Part shown: piece by piece, positions 18,901 to 31,779 of the stretch
Numbering within the stretch: the first letter of the stretch is position 1
Layout: each line of letters opens with the position of its first letter
Assembly (NCBI GenBank): GCA_963573305.1
Contig: OY754331.1
Span: 16,154,868 to 16,218,867, forward strand
Source: Pyrrhosoma nymphula
Lineage: Eukaryota > Arthropoda > Insecta > Odonata > Coenagrionidae
Length of the DNA stretch: 64,000 nucleotides
Reading direction: 5' to 3'
The notes under the pieces: generated by a model
Seen by the model: the letters and a program-made list of their open reading frames with translations, nothing else
Databases searched by the model: none
Told to the model about the DNA's origin: nothing
Position numbers and translations under genes: made by a program

Positions 18901-19946
18901 GGATTGATTAATGTACTCATGGTAAACAAAAAGTTCATATAGGCTCTGGCGCTGTTGCAATAGGCGTTGAAAAAATTCAAAATTCGTCAAGTATTACATG
19001 CGATTTCTACACATCTATGGGTCACCAATATGGTAGCGCATTGCTGGGGTCTTAGATACTACTAACGCTCTTGAGGATCTTTATTTTTACAACAATGTGT
19101 TCATTGCCATTTATGTAATATAAAAATATTCTACGGAGACAATCCAAGGCTGTATATTGCAAGACTTACGGGACTCAGTGGTCATAACAAAATAGTAAGA
19201 AGCAGTTCAAATTACATTAGCATTTTATAATATGGCCGTGAACTTGCTTAATTATATTTTCATTCACTTCAGGCGGATTTATTTTCGACTTTTATTTTGT
19301 CACTACCATTATTGTTGAAATAAAAGTGTTTTTCAATCGTCTTAATTGAAAATTGCAATGGAAGATATTATTTAATTTGCCCCAGCAAAAAGTAGTTCTG
19401 TAAATAAGCCTAAAAATATTTTATTTATATTGAAGAGAGATTTGGCTATAATCTATATTCGGATATGAATAAGAGCGGCAATGGACATGAATATTTATGT
19501 GACTCATTTTAAGATGCATCAGGATTTTTCATGCATGTTTTGACTGGCAAAGTGGAGCACGTTTTGTAGCAATGTAAGCGAATGAGATGTATAGTAACGT
19601 AAAAAAGTTAAAATAAAAGTAACAGGTAATTTTTTACGACCTAAATTCCAACTATTTTTGTTCCAATAGAACAATGTATTTTTTTGTTGCCAAATGCATA
19701 GGCAAGTCAAGCCACACCTTCACCTTTGAATTATATATATATCCTGGGTAAGGTGAAATTTTTTCTGTCTGGATTCGACACATTTTCATCTTCCCCACCA
19801 AACCCTGTGTTCGTCCTTTTATGTGTTCCTATCCCTTTCCATTTCCTATGATTGTATGAATTTATTCGCGCCTTTGAGCGTCTGATTTTCGAATATCAAA
19901 TTATCGTCTTAATTAAGGAAATATTTTTCATAGAAATATTAGACAC
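15930..19946. other. Non-coding, no gene recognised
   Basis: AT-rich DNA with only short open frames that lack recognisable motifs. Confidence 0.45.
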
Positions 19947-19949
19947 TTA

Positions 19950-20419
19950 TGCCTCGTCTACACAACAGGTGTACTTAAGTAGGACGTACTCAGGTGCAGC
20001 ATTTAAATGCAGGCGAGCGTCTACACACAGATATTAAATCTACCTCAGCGCTACCCGGTGATGATGGAAGGAAATTTGCATCGCGCAAAAATAATATGCC
20101 CAAGAAGTTACTTAAGACACTTTTGGATTATTATAACCCCATAAATAAATGTAAAATAAGAATATTACCCTCACAATTACTTAACTCCTCATATAAATGA
20201 TGTAAATACATGTATGAGTTGTATGATTATCGAAAATCATCGACCTATCGATGACGAGACTTCGACCGCCTCGACGGTTAACTATCGATATCATCCAAGT
20301 CCACTTTTATGGGGACTTTAATTGGACCCGTTACTTAAGTGATGAGAGGGTGACTACACGGTGTACTTGAGTGAAAATACACTTAAAAGCATGCTTAAGT
20401 GGTCAGTGTAGACGTGACA
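19950..20419. mobile_element. Harbinger-like MITE with TTA target duplication
   Basis: A 470-bp element. The ends are TGCCTCGTCTACAC on the left and GTGTAGACGTGACA on the right, which pair at 12 of 14 positions. The flanking TTA (19947-19949 and 20420-20422) is a target duplication of the 3-bp TWA type used by PIF/Harbinger transposons. ACTTAAGT-type words recur inside near both ends. There is no transposase. Confidence 0.7.
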
Positions 20420-20422
20420 TTA

Positions 20423-21000
20423 GGTTACAGTTATAGGCACTTAATTACTTTGTTAAAGTAGCCCCGAAAACTTTCAAAGTTTCGTCTAATGTCAATTTAT
20501 CCCCGTTTTACGGTATCCCACAAGGAACAGAGAGCACGCAGTCACGCTTGTCACTCTCGCGTATTCGTTGCGAATCACTGCCAACTGGTTTGGATGATTC
20601 GGACGTTAGCGGTGTGAAATAAATGAGAGGTGCCCTCAAATTACGACGAAATTGCGCATATGTGTAATAACCAGTTGAGTGGAAGCGTAATGACCAATTA
20701 CGGCGACAGCCCCATTTTCACGACGCGGAGCAATTCGGAGGTCGCCGAATTGAGTTCCGGTCGAGATGGACGATGGATATTTTTTTTCGCTCTTTCGTAC
20801 CTGAATCGATGGACAAATGTACGTCAGTCAACGCTGAACAAGGTCGCAACGCAAGGGGCACAGGGGGGGGGGACGACGACATGTGAGCGTGCATTGGGAA
20901 TTGCCGGGAATGAGTAGACTACGCAAAGACATTAGGAGGAGAATAGCGCTACCGAAGGAAGGGTTCAATAATAATTGAAGGGAGGAGCTGATGACGGGTA
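20423..21000. other. Non-coding, no gene recognised
   Basis: Moderate GC, with a run of G near 20867. The open frame at 20630-20917 has no recognisable motif. Confidence 0.35.
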
Positions 21001-21009
21001 CCTTAAGTA

Positions 21010-21500
21010 AGGTTTAAAAAAAAAGGCTGGTGCAGAGCTTGATATGGACTGTGGCGTTGTATGGGGCAGAATCGTGGACCTTGATAAAGGAAGACGAAAA
21101 TAGGCTGAAGGCTTTCGAGATGTGGGTGTGGAGGAGGATGGAGAAGGTGCGTTGGACGGAGAGAAAGACAAATGAGGAAGTGCTTGACATGGTGGGCGAG
21201 GAAACTTATAGATGAGATTAGGGGAAGACAGGGTAGGTGGCTGGAAGGGGTAATGAGGGGCCATGGTTTGCTAAAGGCCGTGATAGAGGGTAGGATGTTG
21301 GGTAAGCGGGGAAGGTTGAAGGAAGAGAATAGGTTTTATGGACGGGATGAAGAAAGGTAGGACTAATGCTGAGATGAAGAAAGAAATACTAGAGGTAGAA
21401 AGGGCACGGCACGTGTAAGATTTCGTTGGATATTCTCTGACTTTCATCACAACCTACCTCTAACCGGTAGATTACTGTAATGAATGAATGAATAAGTAAA
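21010..21500 (+). pseudogene. Non-LTR retrotransposon 3' fragment (family A)
   Basis: Reads LIWTVALYGAESWTLIKED, then 'RLKAFEMWVWRRMEKVRWTERKTNEEVL', the C-terminal region of endonuclease/reverse-transcriptase proteins of non-LTR elements, split by a frameshift after about 60 codons. It ends in an untranslated tail with GAAT repeats (AATGAATGAATGAATAA). The same family recurs at 30286-30870 and, inverted, at 42640-43095. Confidence 0.75.
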
Positions 21501-22660
21501 CTACGAAAAGATACACCAAATATCAGATGCTGCACATAAGCAAGTAAGAATGAAGGAGCTCACTAGGCTATCAGGACAGATATAAATTTACTTTATCTGG
21601 CTTAGTTTTGGTTTGGCTTAGTACAGATCTGAACAATGTACGAAAAGGGAAATGAGAAAATGAAATTAAATCCTTAAATGACTTTGAGCTATGGACCAGA
21701 AGTCGCGAGAACAACTTGGTTCGTGGGAAAGCGTTTAAAGCTCAATGAAAAACAATAAATGAGTTAACATACCAATAACTGGTCATCTACTTTAACCGTT
21801 TATCTATTTATCAACCTTATCTAATTATAGAGACCCTTGATTCTACTCATGGCGTTGAGAACCCGCCGCCATGCTCTTATGTTAAATATGCCGAAAAAGT
21901 TTAATGGGGGACGTTAAATATGCCAAAAAGTTTAATGGGGGCTAAAGAAAGTTTTTCAAAATAAATAGGTCTTTTTATTAATCGATTTTTTGTAGGCATT
22001 TAATAGGTCTTATAATGTGATATGGATGACTAGGCTACGTTCAAATCAGCTAATGGTCATATGCAATCATGGGTCGCGAACGTTTTCAAAGCAGCCCGAG
22101 CACTTCGCGACGGGAATACTATTAAAAAGTAGCAAAAACAAATAAATACGACTTGGCTGTATTTTTAAATAACTGCTTGAGTAATACTTTAGATTGGTCA
22201 ATACAAATCTAACCTCCAACGAATTTTTTTAAACATAATTTTTTAAAATTGCTATAACATCATAATGGTAGGTTCAAGTAATATTCCCATCGGACGACTT
22301 CTTGGGCGCAGTCGCATAAAACTATAATAATAATAATAATATTTATTTATCCATTCAACATAACAAGAAAACATTTAAAAATAATAAAGGATAAATTAGG
22401 AATCCCTTTTAGGCATTGCCTGTACTTGGGATGCTTTCAAACAATTTACATTACGAGTAATTGAAAAATATAAATGAAATATACTGAGGCCAGATACGCA
22501 ACATAAATATATGGATGAAAAATATCATTTTTGGATTAATCTCAAACTGTGTATGCGGACAGTGTAATGATTCTCAACATGTGTATCCTGACCTCCGGTG
22601 ATTATTCCCAGTGGAAAATATGACGCCCGATTCGCAACATGCTCACACGCCGGCGAATAA
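21500..22660. other. Non-coding, with (AAT)n microsatellite
   Basis: An (ATA/AAT)n run at 22323-22346 adjoins ATTTATTTATCCATTC, possibly another inverted non-LTR tail. No gene seen. Confidence 0.4.
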
Positions 22661-22667
22661 CCTTCGA

Positions 22668-23150
22668 GCGTTCAGCAGAAGGTGCTCTCAGGTCTTGCAA
22701 CTGCTGAGTCTGCTGAACTCGACAATTAAAATGGCGGTCTCAGAAAGGCCTAAACAGTTCGATTGAAAAAAAACGCTTGAACTCGATACCTAGAGTATGA
22801 TTCGAAATAATGCATGGCTCGTCCTCAGTGAAAGAATGTGTAACAGCTACATTAGATTTTTTTAATTAATAAAAACCCAATCGTTTTACCTTCCATTCCT
22901 CAGACTTCAGCGTTCAGCAGAGGGTGCCCTCAGGTCTTGCAACTGCTGAGACTGCTGAACGCGACCATTAAATTACGTTCTCAGAAAGGCATAAATATTT
23001 CAATTAAAATAAAAGATTTACTTTGATATCTAGAGTATGTTTGTAAATAAGGCATGGTTCGTCTTCAACGTAGGATTGTGTAACAGCTACAGTAGATTTT
23101 TTAATTAACCAAAACCAAATCGTTTTCTCTTCCATTTCTCATTAAAAAAA
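22668..23150. repeat. 242-bp tandem duplication, two copies
   Basis: The unit beginning GCGTTCAGCAGA (22668) repeats from 22910. The copies share GGTCTTGCAACTGCTGAG, CTAGAGTATG and TGTGTAACAGCTACA and have diverged by scattered substitutions. They lie directly upstream of the hormone exon, in its intron. Confidence 0.85.
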
Positions 23151-23251
23151 AAGAGAAAACTTTGTACTTTGAGAACAAAGTTTTCTCTGTTTATTAAGAT
23201 GAATGTCCACAATGTGAACTCGTCTACCATTGATATTTTTTCATTTCTCAG

Positions 23252-23500
23252 ATATCTGACTGGCGGTTCCCGTACAAGAAATCCTACCATCCGGTCTGCA
23301 TGTACGGCACAACGAAGGTTCACGAGGTGGAACTCCGCTTCTGCGAAGAGGGAGTCGAACCCGGGACCGAGAGGTACGCGTCCTTCGAGGCCAAGTCCTG
23401 CGTCTGCTCCGTCTGCAGTTCGTCGACGGCGAGCTGCGAAGGCCTCAGGTATCGCGGTCAGCGAAGCAGCCTGCTCTACCTGCAAGGGGGGAGGGTCTAA
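23252..23500 (+). CDS. GPB5: Glycoprotein hormone beta-5 (thyrostimulin beta), terminal exon
   Basis: An 82-codon exon that opens after a good splice acceptor (pyrimidine tract then TTTCTCAG ending at 23251) and ends at TAA. It reads ISDWRFPYKKSYHPVC, then VELRFC, EPGTERYASFEAKSC, and VCSVCSSSTASCEGLRYRG. This is the C-terminal half of the GPB5 cystine knot, including the C-x-C and C-x-x-C pairs and the final TSCEGL-like motif. GPB5 is secreted and pairs with GPA2 to activate the LGR1-type receptor. The exon is GC-rich, unlike the AT-rich surroundings, as expected for constrained coding DNA. The upstream exons, with signal peptide and first knot cysteines, were not found and probably lie further upstream. 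Confidence 0.82.
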   Translation: MSDWRFPYKKSYHPVCMYGTTKVHEVELRFCEEGVEPGTERYASFEAKSCVCSVCSSSTASCEGLRYRGQRSSLLYLQGGRV

Positions 23501-23504
23501 ACTG

Positions 23505-26500
23505 GGGGTGGGGGAGGGGATGAGAGGAAGAGGGGGGGAGGGGAAACCAAAACAACCGACCCCCTCCTCCCGCCCGGAGAAGATGGAGGAAGGACAAAGG
23601 AGTTGAAGACAACAGTGGCGAAGAGGGAAAGATGAGGGAGAGACATACACTCGAGGAAAAAAAATACATAACCCCGCGAAACTTTTATCATCAGCTTACT
23701 TAATTTTTTTGTCTTAAATGTCATTCGGTCTCTCAGGCTATGAGAATCGAGGAGATCGTATATTGTTTGCTCTAAGCTTTACCCTCCCTCGTTTTCAACC
23801 CTCCTCCGGCTCTTTGTAACGCTAGTATTTTTATTTCTTTATTTTGACCGCTTCCCCAACTTTTTTCGCCTCGCCGTTTATTCCCGCTCATCCCAGAGAA
23901 AGAGTTGAACTACGGGTTCCTCTGGAAACGGGATGACTGCCGCTGACTCTTGGTCCTCTTATTTTAAACTCCTGAACCGAGACTGACTGCGCCTTTATTT
24001 AATTCCGCCAAGTCCACTTTCCCTCGTCCTACATTATTGTTTGGCCTCTTCTCTCTACTTGAAGAAGGCTGTCCCTGCCAAATTTCGCATATACGCAAGC
24101 TTTTTACACACATGCCTACTGATAAACTCCTGGCATAAGATAAAGGCTGAAAACATATAACACATTATGTATAGGGAAACATTACGTTTACTTAGGAAAA
24201 AAATTCAGAATAAGTATGTGGTGGGAATAATCTCGCATGAGACGCACTTCATAGGTGATCGAAAATGTTTCAAAGTTTAACACGCGCTGCGCTGCGGAGT
24301 AATTAATTTACTTTTAGGTTACTATTTTTTCTCATGATCCTGCTTTTCATAACAGATTTAGCTCTTCCATTTCAAGGAAAATATATCTCTATTTCTGTTT
24401 CCCACCATGTGAAAACTTTCTTTTTTAAAGTATGGATTCGTTTATGTATATGTATTTCTTCCGTCATTTTGTTTTTGCTTTGAAGTGTCGCTCCTTACAT
24501 AGGTCCTTTATTCAAAGGATTCCGGAACAGGATCGAGTAGCACAAAACATTGTTCGCTAAAAATCTCGACTTTTTGTGTAGTTTCAATGCATTTCAATTC
24601 TTCCTAGGTATATCCTCCAGTAACATTTACCTACTATGTTCCCTCTTGCCTTAACATTTGACCAAACAGGTTCTTACAAGAGAATGGCTGTTTAAAAGTA
24701 ACCTATTGAATTAATAATTCAGAGTTCCTCGGTAATCAAAGTAACTAATTCTGCGAGTAAATCGTTTACCCCAAGCAATTCATATTTTATTGAGAAGTAA
24801 TGAAGCCCTTTCCTTCGTGTGAAACTAATTAATTGTGATAATATATTATTAGGGATATGCGTATGTTAAATGTGCAACCACTGCAAAAGCAGAGGTATAT
24901 ATGTGTGCTCAAAACAAATCTTTTTACAACCTGGAAGCATCCCTGGGTCTTACAGTGATATCTGAGCAACTTTGTTTATCATGCTCCAAGAGATGGTTCT
25001 CAATAATGGTATCGAATAAAGGAGTTTTCTTTAAAAATAATATCTAAATTGATTGTGTAGCACTAATGAGTTTTAAAAATATGTCTTCGATTACAACGGA
25101 AATTAATTAGTAATTGGGATGATTTCATAGCTAATTGAAAGCAAAAGCACTGGACGGAAGAAATACCGATTTTTTAAAATTCATGCCATGAATAGTATAA
25201 TTTTGTCTTTTAATAATCTGGAGTTATTATAATTTACTTTAGCTACATCATTGCTTTTTTAAAAGGCTAGATCATAAAAATGATTCTCACTGAAGACTTA
25301 AGGCTTTCCATTTTTTTTAAATATTATCAAAATTTTAAAAAATGGAAAGATAAATATATATGTTTTTTTATCTCCTTCCGGAAAAAAGATATTTTTCTTT
25401 CCTAGAAATACTTTTTTTAGAATTTTTATCCATCCTTTTGAATAATTTCCCTCCTTAGCGGGGAGATCATCCCAGTTGGGCAGACTTTTTGCTTCCAGAG
25501 ATTAATTTTCCCACTATACTTGTGGAAGGCTATTTAAAAATTAAAATATCGTCTTGTACACCTTGGATGTATGGAAAAATAGGTTTCTATCTGCATTCTG
25601 GATATCGTCGAAAAAACTTACGACCGAATTTTAATTAGAGAGTTTCTTCTTGCAGAGGAAAGGGCCAAAGCAACGAAAAGCAAGTTTTAAAAGGTCTTCA
25701 TTGGGAAGACTATACGAACGTAATTTCAATCAAATTTTATTAGCAGCCATTTCCTGCCTTTATTCCACCCTAATTATGACATCATCGGTTCTAAAGTTTA
25801 CGACATAGCTGCGTTAACGCTTTCAGTAATGGCCTGATAGAAGGGCGTTTTTTTTCAAACTGCTATGGGTTTCATCGACACCGATTTCTTTTGGAGTTGG
25901 AAACGCAGAGAATACCTTAACCAAATTTTGCTCATTTATGCTTTGCCCAAAACCCAGCTTTACGCTTTGCTCTTATAGTTTATTTTAATGGCAAATTTCT
26001 TCCTTAAATTACTCGCCTTTCTCTTGAGAGAACCATTGTGTTACTTACTCGAGTTAGATTTAGATTTTATGTTATGTACCGAGTTAGATTCTATGGCTAC
26101 AGAACACTACTAATTTGTAAGAACTGGCTGGTATTCGGATGTGAAAGGACGATGGGTAGTGATATTTAATGATTGTAATCATTAATAGCCAACAATTCTG
26201 TTTGTAATCAAAACTCTTCAGAAGTATATATCGTCCAGAGATTTGCCTTCAGTATTGAGTGATTTTTTGTGCAGCATTGCACGTTTAATAATTTTCTTCA
26301 GTGATATCGTATTTTTTTGTCATCATTTGTCCAAAATTATCTGTCCTGAAATAACGAACAGTCTCTTATTATTTCGAATGTATGTGTGTATCGGCATGTT
26401 GGTTTGTTTCCATGTACTTACCTTTAATGTAATTAAGTACGATTGACGTGAGATTTCACGTTGTCAGGTCAATCTTCATCCTCCTACGACCAAGAAGACT

Positions 26501-28600
26501 CAAGAGTGACGTTTAATTAAAAGGTATGAGGCTATTTGGATTATAACAGATTTATTTTCGTTGAAATAAAAACTAAAATACAAGATAAAGGACCTGTTTT
26601 GTCTTTTCAACTCTCTTCTTAGTGTATTGGGTAAATTGTTAGCCTAGCTTTAAATGTATCATGAGTGTCAGCATCTGAAATAAAGTATTGGTCATGCAGA
26701 TGATGGGTTTGTGTTGAAGACGATTGCATCGTTGCCTGAAATAGTAAGTAAATTGATCGCTGTACTCTTCATACATCAGTTTCTTAATCATTTCTTCATT
26801 TTTGGCAATGAAGATCCAACTGTCGCGAGTATATCTTTGGCACTGCCACATCGGTGCTTACCTGTTAGTTCTCACCTTAAGACAAATGGTGCCTCGCGAT
26901 TTTGGTTAAACCGAAAAACAATTTATTCATTTTACAATCCGAAAATCATTTTTCCTATTTTTGTTGGGGATGGACTATTTCATTAAAACCGCGTCGCAAA
27001 AATCACGGTAAGTTGGTCAAAAAAAACGTTAAAAAATCTTTTTCGATGCTCTACTTCAACTTTTTACGACATAAACATCCAAAGTCACTAAAATGCTTTA
27101 AATATAAAAGATAGCCTCGTTATTTGCTGAGTAGTACGAAAAATTGGTTCACTCAAAATATAGCAATATCCCTACAGCTAAATACTTTCCTGATGGCTTG
27201 ACTGATAAATCTGAGCCACTTCATTCAAATAGCTCACAAATAAGCATGAATTAAGTCATTTGCTAATCCGAAGGACTGAAATGCTGACGGAGCAGTAGAA
27301 ATGAAACAAGATGAGCTTATGAGTAAATATCCTGATTTTTTGTAATTGTTTACATTTCTTGTGGCAATCACAGAGCTCCAGTAGGGGTTGTTTAGTCATA
27401 ATGGATTGGAAAAAACTTTGAAAGGGTCTTAGAGCAGGGCAAGGAGATATTTCTGCCTTGGAAAGTTTATCGGTGGCCCTCCGGCAATAGATAAATGAAG
27501 GGATCATCAATAAAAATGCGCAAAGTCACCATTATCAATGTAAAAAAATCGAATGTTTCTTATCATTAAACGCGCTGTTGAAAACAATCGCATAGCAATG
27601 CACCTCCAGCAAAATATATGCTCTGTTTAAAGCATATCTGAACTTAAACACCCTGAGGGTCCACTAAGTATTTTTCAATTTAGTAAATTAATTCATTCCT
27701 CTCATTAGTACTATCCATTGCTCATTGGAAAAGTTGTTGATGTTTTGTGATGGGAGGAAGAAGTATCGAGTGATTGGGAGATGGATGCTGAGCAGCGTGA
27801 ATGGTGTTGGAAGAATGAGGTGGAGTGAGGAAGAGTTTGGGACGGGGATGGCGTGGGACGGTGGTTAACAAAGTCCTTCGACCGGTGCTATGGCGCATTC
27901 ATTCCCCTTAATTGCACCCCTTATGGAGAAAAAGCACTCGTGATTTGCCTATTAGTGCCCATTACTTAAACCTAATTCTGCCATCATTAAACCTTTACCA
28001 CATAACCCTTAACCGAGTAGCACGAACCCCTCAGGCTACTCTTACCCTAGTTTAAAGACTTCTGGTCCAAGCGATTGTCCTCTCCTCTTCTTCGCGAAAC
28101 CTTGTCATCAATTTCGCTTCATTGCGGATTAATATAACATTCCGTTGTTTGCCAATAGGTCGTGATGCAGGGAGTGTTTAAGGGATTTAAAATGCTGTGA
28201 GAGTCGTCCTCTTCGGGTATAACCGAGGATGGCGATCGGGGAAAACTATTCTCGACTCATGGAAGTTGATAGTATCAATTTATTGACTTCTTGTTATGGG
28301 TACGTATTTAATTATTGTATGAGATGGAAGAAAGTAGGCTCAAGTAGGGCGGTTATCCTAGTCTTGAATCTTTCGGTGGGAATGTTTTGGGATTAAACAA
28401 TCAATTAATTAATGAACTAATTTAATTAAAACAGCCGTAATTTTTTTTATTTTTACGACGAATAAAAATTATGGTTTTCATTCACTAGGATAACTTCGTT
28501 ACGTTAAACTCTATTGGCTCTACTAAGGGTTTAGGTCGAGGATAACATAGGGTAGTACTGGAGTGGAATTGTTCAATTATTCTGCAGTAGCTCTGTAGGA
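23505..28600. other. Downstream of the hormone exon: non-coding, no gene recognised
   Basis: A purine-rich 3' untranslated stretch to about 23640, then AT-rich DNA. Short open frames at 26639-27510, on both strands, have no motif I can name. Confidence 0.4.
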
Positions 28601-28639
28601 ACCTACCAATATCGATTGGAAGAAAACGTTGAATGAATT

Positions 28640-29080
28640 AACTTCACTCTCATTTTTCGGCCGTCGTTGTAAAGAGCAACTCCTTTGACGGTGGAGCAGC
28701 GGTCCACAGGAAGGGCCGGCGCCAAATTCGCCAAGCACCCCTGGCGCCACCAACCTTTCCTCCGCACCCTTTACTCTCCCTCTCCACGCCCCTGGCTTCA
28801 CTTAACCCTTTTGCCTTCTCGCCAAAAATAGACCCTTTCCACACGCTCCCACGGACCCCGGCGATACGAGTCCCCCCATATCGCATTGGCGCCCTCATTA
28901 GGGCCGGCCGGCATTCACAGGCACGCGTCCGACACGAATTGGAAGGAAGGTGGTGGGATTATGGCCCATTCAGGGGCGGCCGGGGTTTGGGGGGGGGGGT
29001 GGAGGGAGACTGCCAGGGAAGGGGAGGAGGGGAACTGGAAGTGGGGGCGATATCGGCAGAGTGGGTTGAACTATAAAACC
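28640..29080. other. GC-rich, CpG-containing island
   Basis: A stretch much richer in GC than its flanks, with GGCCGGCGCC, GGCCGGCCGG and a run of about twelve G near 28990. No gene is recognised. It could be a promoter or an undetected GC-rich exon region. Confidence 0.3.
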
Positions 29081-29088
29081 GGGCTTAA

Positions 29089-29655
29089 GGTAGTTTGAGC
29101 GAGATAGTTCCCCAGTCATAAGGGAGACCATATTCGAATTTCATATTTTTTTAATTTCAGCGTCTGTAGGAAGCATGAAGTAAATATTGTAACATTAATG
29201 GTGCCAAAATATGGTTATGTATGTCAAAAATTCTCAGTTATTAAACAAATATATCTACTTAATTCTCTAACTTGACTCATTTTCTCACGCCGCGCCGAAC
29301 GGTGAAATTGCCTAAACATTATAAGTTTTTTTTGCGATTCTGTAAAATTTACTACGGTGAATAATTGTTTAATTTTTATAAATAGCTAATGAAACATAAA
29401 AACTACATACCGTTAGTTTTTTTACGAAATCTAGTGTTGTAAGAAAATCTTAATGTTTACAGTATTCTCCCTCTGGAGCGCACAGCCGTAATCTATCCAA
29501 TGTTAAAAACAGCTAGTATTTTCAGGCAAATCACTCGAAAAGTAGTTCAGCAAGGGGTTAATATTTTGATATCATTGGAATTATGAGAGTTTTTTCTTTA
29601 AAATGAGGCCAAATTCATCAAATTCTAGTTGAATACATATATCGCTCAAACTACC
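29089..29655 (+). mobile_element. TTAA-flanked MITE, copy 1
   Basis: The ends GGTAGTTTGAGCGA and TCGCTCAAACTACC are inverted repeats, flanked on both sides by TTAA, the target of piggyBac-type transposases. The 567-bp interior has no coding capacity. Other copies: 33324-33809 (inverted), 41814-42339, 51158-51673 (inverted). Confidence 0.8.
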
Positions 29656-29659
29656 TTAA

Positions 29660-29965
29660 TATAGATGTAGTACATGTAGTACATGTAAAACTTTTCAATG
29701 CCGAATTCTACTAGATATTCAAAGTCTTACTGAACCCTGAGTGACACAGAGGACCTTATTTTAACCCCACATTGTATCCTTAGAACTGAAAATAGCGACA
29801 AAATAAGAGAGTTGCACTGCCGTAAGGGCCACAGAGAAAAACATTCCTTCGTCCCACTCACCACTGATGACTAAAAAATAATAGAGCGAGACAATGAGAC
29901 CCTCAGTATGCATTTCACTTTCTCCCTTTCCATCTTCTAGATTGTTTTCTTTATTAACTCCCTTA
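29660..29965. repeat. Repeat next to MITE copy 1, shared with 42345-42630
   Basis: Similarity to the region after MITE copy 3 continues beyond the MITE for about 300 bases (shared CCTTATTTTAACCCCACA and CACTGCCGTAAGGGCCACAG). Either the MITE sat inside a larger repeat or the whole segment was duplicated. Confidence 0.7.
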
Positions 29966-30285
29966 TAAGTGGTTGGCGTCCTAATAACCCCCAGCCACAC
30001 TCCACTTGTAGTGTATTAAGAATATACCAATGTAGAGAATTGCAGGTATTGTTTGGTGCATTATAAAATCAGGGCTGGAGGATGAAGATCATATAAAAGC
30101 GTATCAGGCTTAAATTTGTGGAAATACTTTATGTCCATTTAAAATAAAACAATATTGGTAAATTTCCACACAGTATATTATAAAAAACACAGTTAAAATA
30201 CACCACCGACCAAGGTTTCGTTACGTAATACCATTATCAAGGTACGGCGTACCTATGGATGAAGATCAATCATGAGAAATCTTAA

Positions 30286-30870
30286 GTGATGATAAGTTTT
30301 TTCGGCCGAAGAAAACGAGACTGCCCACAAGTAGGTGGGAACAAGCAGGAGCTGGAGGGACATTTCGATTATTTTGGTAGTACCTCGATAGAAAATGAAC
30401 AAAGTAGTAAAGATATTACAGTACGAATAGCGTCAGAAAAGCCAGCGTTCTCTAATAGGAGAGAATTATTGACGGGGAATTTGTTTTAGAGCGTACAGAG
30501 AAGATGGACGAGTAGCCTCATATGGAGTGTAGCGTTGCACGGAGCAGAAACCAGGACTTTTGTATAACAGGATGGCGGGTGGAGAGAGGAAACTGCTGTG
30601 GTAGATTAGGAAAAGACAGCGTAGCTCATGGAAACACGTACTGATGGGCGAAAGGATGCTGAATGCCATGACTTAAGGGGATGATGTTGGGTAATTAGAG
30701 AAAGTGAAGAAAGAGACAAGGCTTAGTGAACGGGATGAAGAGGAATGGGACGTGTGCCGATCTGAAGAATGAAATCATACAAGAAGGCACAGTGCCTCTT
30801 AAAAGATAGTACAGGTATGCCGTTTTAGATCAAACCTGCTTCAACCAGTAGATCTCCTTTAATAACCTGA
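30286..30870 (+). pseudogene. Non-LTR retrotransposon 3' fragment (family A), frameshifted
   Basis: Reads GHFDYFGSTSIENEQSSKDI and IASEKPAFSNRRELLTGNL, the region after the reverse transcriptase domain. In another frame it continues with a segment equivalent to the 21.0-21.5 kb copy (CATATGGAGTGTAGCGTTGC, then TGATGTTGGGTAAT). Several frameshifts and stops. Confidence 0.65.
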
Positions 30871-30879
30871 AATATTCTC

Positions 30880-31740
30880 AGAATAATTTGGAATGTCTTC
30901 GAGGAAAGATTAGAACTTCGATACCTTAGAAGTAAAGCGGAAAAAATCCATTTCCCCGCGATCGGCCCACTACTGAGGGACACATGGCAATCTGAATGGA
31001 AAAAAAACTTTGACTAAGCTTTAAAATCTTACCTTAAAACTAATTTATTTTTCAACTCTGTAAGTTCATCGTTAATTTGTACCTTTTCAAGTATGATTAA
31101 ATCCATAAGTAAGCGAAAAGATAAACTGTATTTGCCTTCACTGCTTCTTTACGGGGAATTAACACAGTGGGTAAATATGCTCGATTACTCATTCAAGGTC
31201 TGGAGTTCAATACTAGGCCAGGCCCCTGGTACACTCCCAGTCAATCCAAGTGTTGTGATTTTCTCCGAGGATGATCTTTCTGAGAGTAAAGAGGTGGAGC
31301 AGTGACAGTTTCGCGTAATTTATTAATTTAACCCGACATGAGGACGAATACTTGGTGAGATATCCCCCCACCGATGCAATCAACTTTCATGCAGAACTGA
31401 AGGCTATGCTCCGGCCAGCACCATTCAACCGAACCCCTTACTTTCTTCCTTCGCCGTTCAGCTGTAGTTCCCGTTACTTCAGCTTACGAATGCCTCCTCA
31501 CTCGGACATGCACAAGTTGCCTTCCTCCCCTCTCTCCCACCCCCCACTTCCCCTGACTCCTTGTGGCTTCCCCTCGTGACGGCTGATTGGCGATGCATTT
31601 CATGTCGCGCGGACACATTTGAGTGTCAAATACGGCACGCGTCCAATGTAAAAGGAATTGCCGTGGTTCGGTTTTGGGGGAGGGAGCTGTTCACCGAAAC
31701 CCACTCACCACATCATATCGGAGGCTCGGGGCGACTGAAG
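30880..31740. other. Non-coding, with a tRNA-like SINE trace
   Basis: 31140-31240 has a degenerate box-A-like and box-B-like arrangement (GTGGGTAAATATGCTCG, then GGAGTTCAATACT). The later part (31540-31740) is GC-rich. No gene recognised. Confidence 0.3.
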
Positions 31741-31779
31741 GACAAAGCAGCTCTAGTGCAGTTTTATACGTCCACTGAG

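Noticed and set aside
26639..26986. Coding exon on either strand
   Set aside because: The minus-strand peptide looks protein-like, but no family, splice sites or repeats support it.
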